A stretch of DNA of 37,174 bases from Oscillospiraceae bacterium (GTDB lineage: Bacteria; Bacillota; Clostridia; Oscillospirales; CAG-272). Position numbers and translations under genes: made by a program. Where the stretch lies: NCBI GenBank assembly GCA_015065365.1, contig SVQL01000006.1:1-37174 (forward strand), in the 5' to 3' direction. The notes below the pieces were generated by a model. That model did not search any database. It saw nothing but the letters and a program-made list of their open reading frames with translations, and was not told the DNA's origin. This document shows positions 35,917 through 37,174 of the stretch, piece by piece (positions within the stretch are counted from its first letter, which is position 1; each line of letters begins with the position of its first letter).

Positions 35917-36282
35917 ATGAAAAAAGGACAAAAGAAGCGAATATGGACGAAAGAAGAAAAGTTAAAAATAATAAAGAGATATTCAGAAGAGCATTTATCT
36001 GCAAGAGAACTCGGTAAGATATATAATGCGGATCATAGCATGATCTGTAGATGGATCCGAGAGTACGCGGTTAAAGGTGAAGTTGCCTTTGAGGAAGTAA
36101 AAAGAAGCGGAAACAAATATGCAGCGTTACACACAAGCAAAAACATATCCGAAGCTGAACGGTTAAAGTTAGAAATAGCCAAACTGCGAGTAGAAAACGA
36201 AAGATTAAAAAAAGGGTACGTAGTGAAAGGAGTTGGTGCAAACAAGGAGTTCGTTACCATAAAAGATGTGAATACGAAATAA
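35917..36282 (+). CDS. IS3-family transposase OrfA (HTH)
   Basis: WTKEEKLKIIKRYSEEHLSARELGKIYNADHSMICRWIREY; leucine-zipper-like ERLKLEIAKLRVENERLKKG; start at ATG 35917. Confidence 0.9.
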   Translation: MKKGQKKRIWTKEEKLKIIKRYSEEHLSARELGKIYNADHSMICRWIREYAVKGEVAFEEVKRSGNKYAALHTSKNISEAERLKLEIAKLRVENERLKKGYVVKGVGANKEFVTIKDVNTK

Positions 36283-36329
36283 TATATCTCTTAAAAGATA
36301 ATTACAGTGTAAAATATCTTTGCGAGATT

Positions 36330-37133
36330 ATGTCGGTTAATAGATCGGGATATTACAAATGGTTAGCTCGTAAGGATAAGCCAAACCGCTATGAACAGGA
36401 TAGAATATTGCTAACAAAACTGCTGGCGGAACAACACCAAAAGCATAAGTCCAAAGGGTATCATTATCTTGCAAATATTGTAAGAAAAAATACCGGTTGG
36501 TTATTTTCAGATAATCTTGCACACAAATGTTGTAAATTTGCCGGAATACGTTCGAAAACCAAACGAGGATATAGGGCAAGTAAAGGAGAGGAAAGCGTAA
36601 AATTTCCAAACAAGGTAAAAGGTAAATGGATGGCAACAAGACCTCTTGAAATTGTAGTATCAGATATGACGTGTATATTCCATCGAGGCGTTCGATGGGA
36701 GTGGACGTATATATTAGATACATACAACAATGAAATTATAGCAAGCTCGGTAACAAAAAACCAAAACAGTAACATTCCATATTATCAATGTCTTAAACAA
36801 CTTTTAGAAAGAGTAAAGGAGCAACCGCACCCAGTCATTTTGCACACCGACCAAGGTAGCGTTTACTCCTCAACAGGCTTTTATTTAGCCCATAAAGATT
36901 ATACCATAATTGAGCGCTCTATGTCAAGAGTAGGAACGCCAACAGATAATCCAATTATTGAATCTATCAACGGTTGGATAAAAGAAGAATTGAAACACGA
37001 CTTTGATTTGAAAAGTATCAAGTCATTTCCAGAGTTCATTGACAATTATGTATACTATTTTAACAACGAACGACTTTCTTCTAAATTGAACTACAAAACC
37101 CCTGTTCAATTTAGAATCGAACAGGGGTTTTAA
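36330..37133 (+). CDS. IS3-family transposase OrfB (DDE integrase catalytic domain)
   Basis: VVSDMTCIF, LHTDQGSVYSS, DNPIIESINGWIKEEL DDE motif; frame is -1 relative to OrfA and stays open upstream of the ATG. Confidence 0.93.
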   Translation: MSVNRSGYYKWLARKDKPNRYEQDRILLTKLLAEQHQKHKSKGYHYLANIVRKNTGWLFSDNLAHKCCKFAGIRSKTKRGYRASKGEESVKFPNKVKGKWMATRPLEIVVSDMTCIFHRGVRWEWTYILDTYNNEIIASSVTKNQNSNIPYYQCLKQLLERVKEQPHPVILHTDQGSVYSSTGFYLAHKDYTIIERSMSRVGTPTDNPIIESINGWIKEELKHDFDLKSIKSFPEFIDNYVYYFNNERLSSKLNYKTPVQFRIEQGF

Positions 37134-37174
37134 TAATTTGTGGTTTTTGTGTCTACTTTCTATTGACAACTTCA

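Larger units (their letters stand above)
35818..37174 (+). mobile_element. IS3-family insertion sequence, apparently complete (1357 bp)
   Basis: IRL 35818-35844 TGAAATGGTAAAATAAAGGTAGACACA; IRR 37148-37174 (rc) TGAAGTTGTCAATAGAAAGTAGACACA; encloses orfA and orfB. Confidence 0.88.

Overview
The 37.2 kb window looks like Firmicutes/Clostridia chromosomal DNA and is probably one whole contig, because it ends exactly at the terminal inverted repeat of an IS3-family element. From left to right it contains: (1) a minus-strand operon with an SPFH/double-zinc-ribbon protein (YdjI-like), a membrane protein, two small proteins and a zinc-ribbon/TPR protein, divergent from an XRE regulator with repeated 9-mer operator candidates, and flanked on both sides by spoIVB 3' sequence (full gene at 4191-5327, 23-codon remnant at 1-70); (2) a marR-ABC-ABC exporter operon plus an uncharacterised fourth gene; (3) a housekeeping run fhs-tsaE-tsaB-rpiB-ispD-ispF-rpe; (4) a GH38/GH2 glycosidase pair; (5) a uracil permease/upp pair; (6) a tRNA-Ser(GGA) followed by about 1.5 kb of dense palindromic repeats, including tandem units that carry an antisense copy of the tRNA 3' end, and embedding a promoter / structured leader / terminator / small Cys-rich ORF cassette; (7) a DUF2974-like hydrolase, a DUF6472-like mini-protein, ruvX, cca, pyk and a GT8; (8) a glf (UDP-galactopyranose mutase) glycan module; (9) the complete IS3-family element at 35818-37174. 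The best candidates for something undescribed are the structured leader plus 58-aa Cys-rich ORF (25208-25617), the tRNA-tail/terminator repeat units (24449-25935), and the XRE-controlled SPFH operon between spoIVB repeats. All calls come from reading the sequence; no database search was run.
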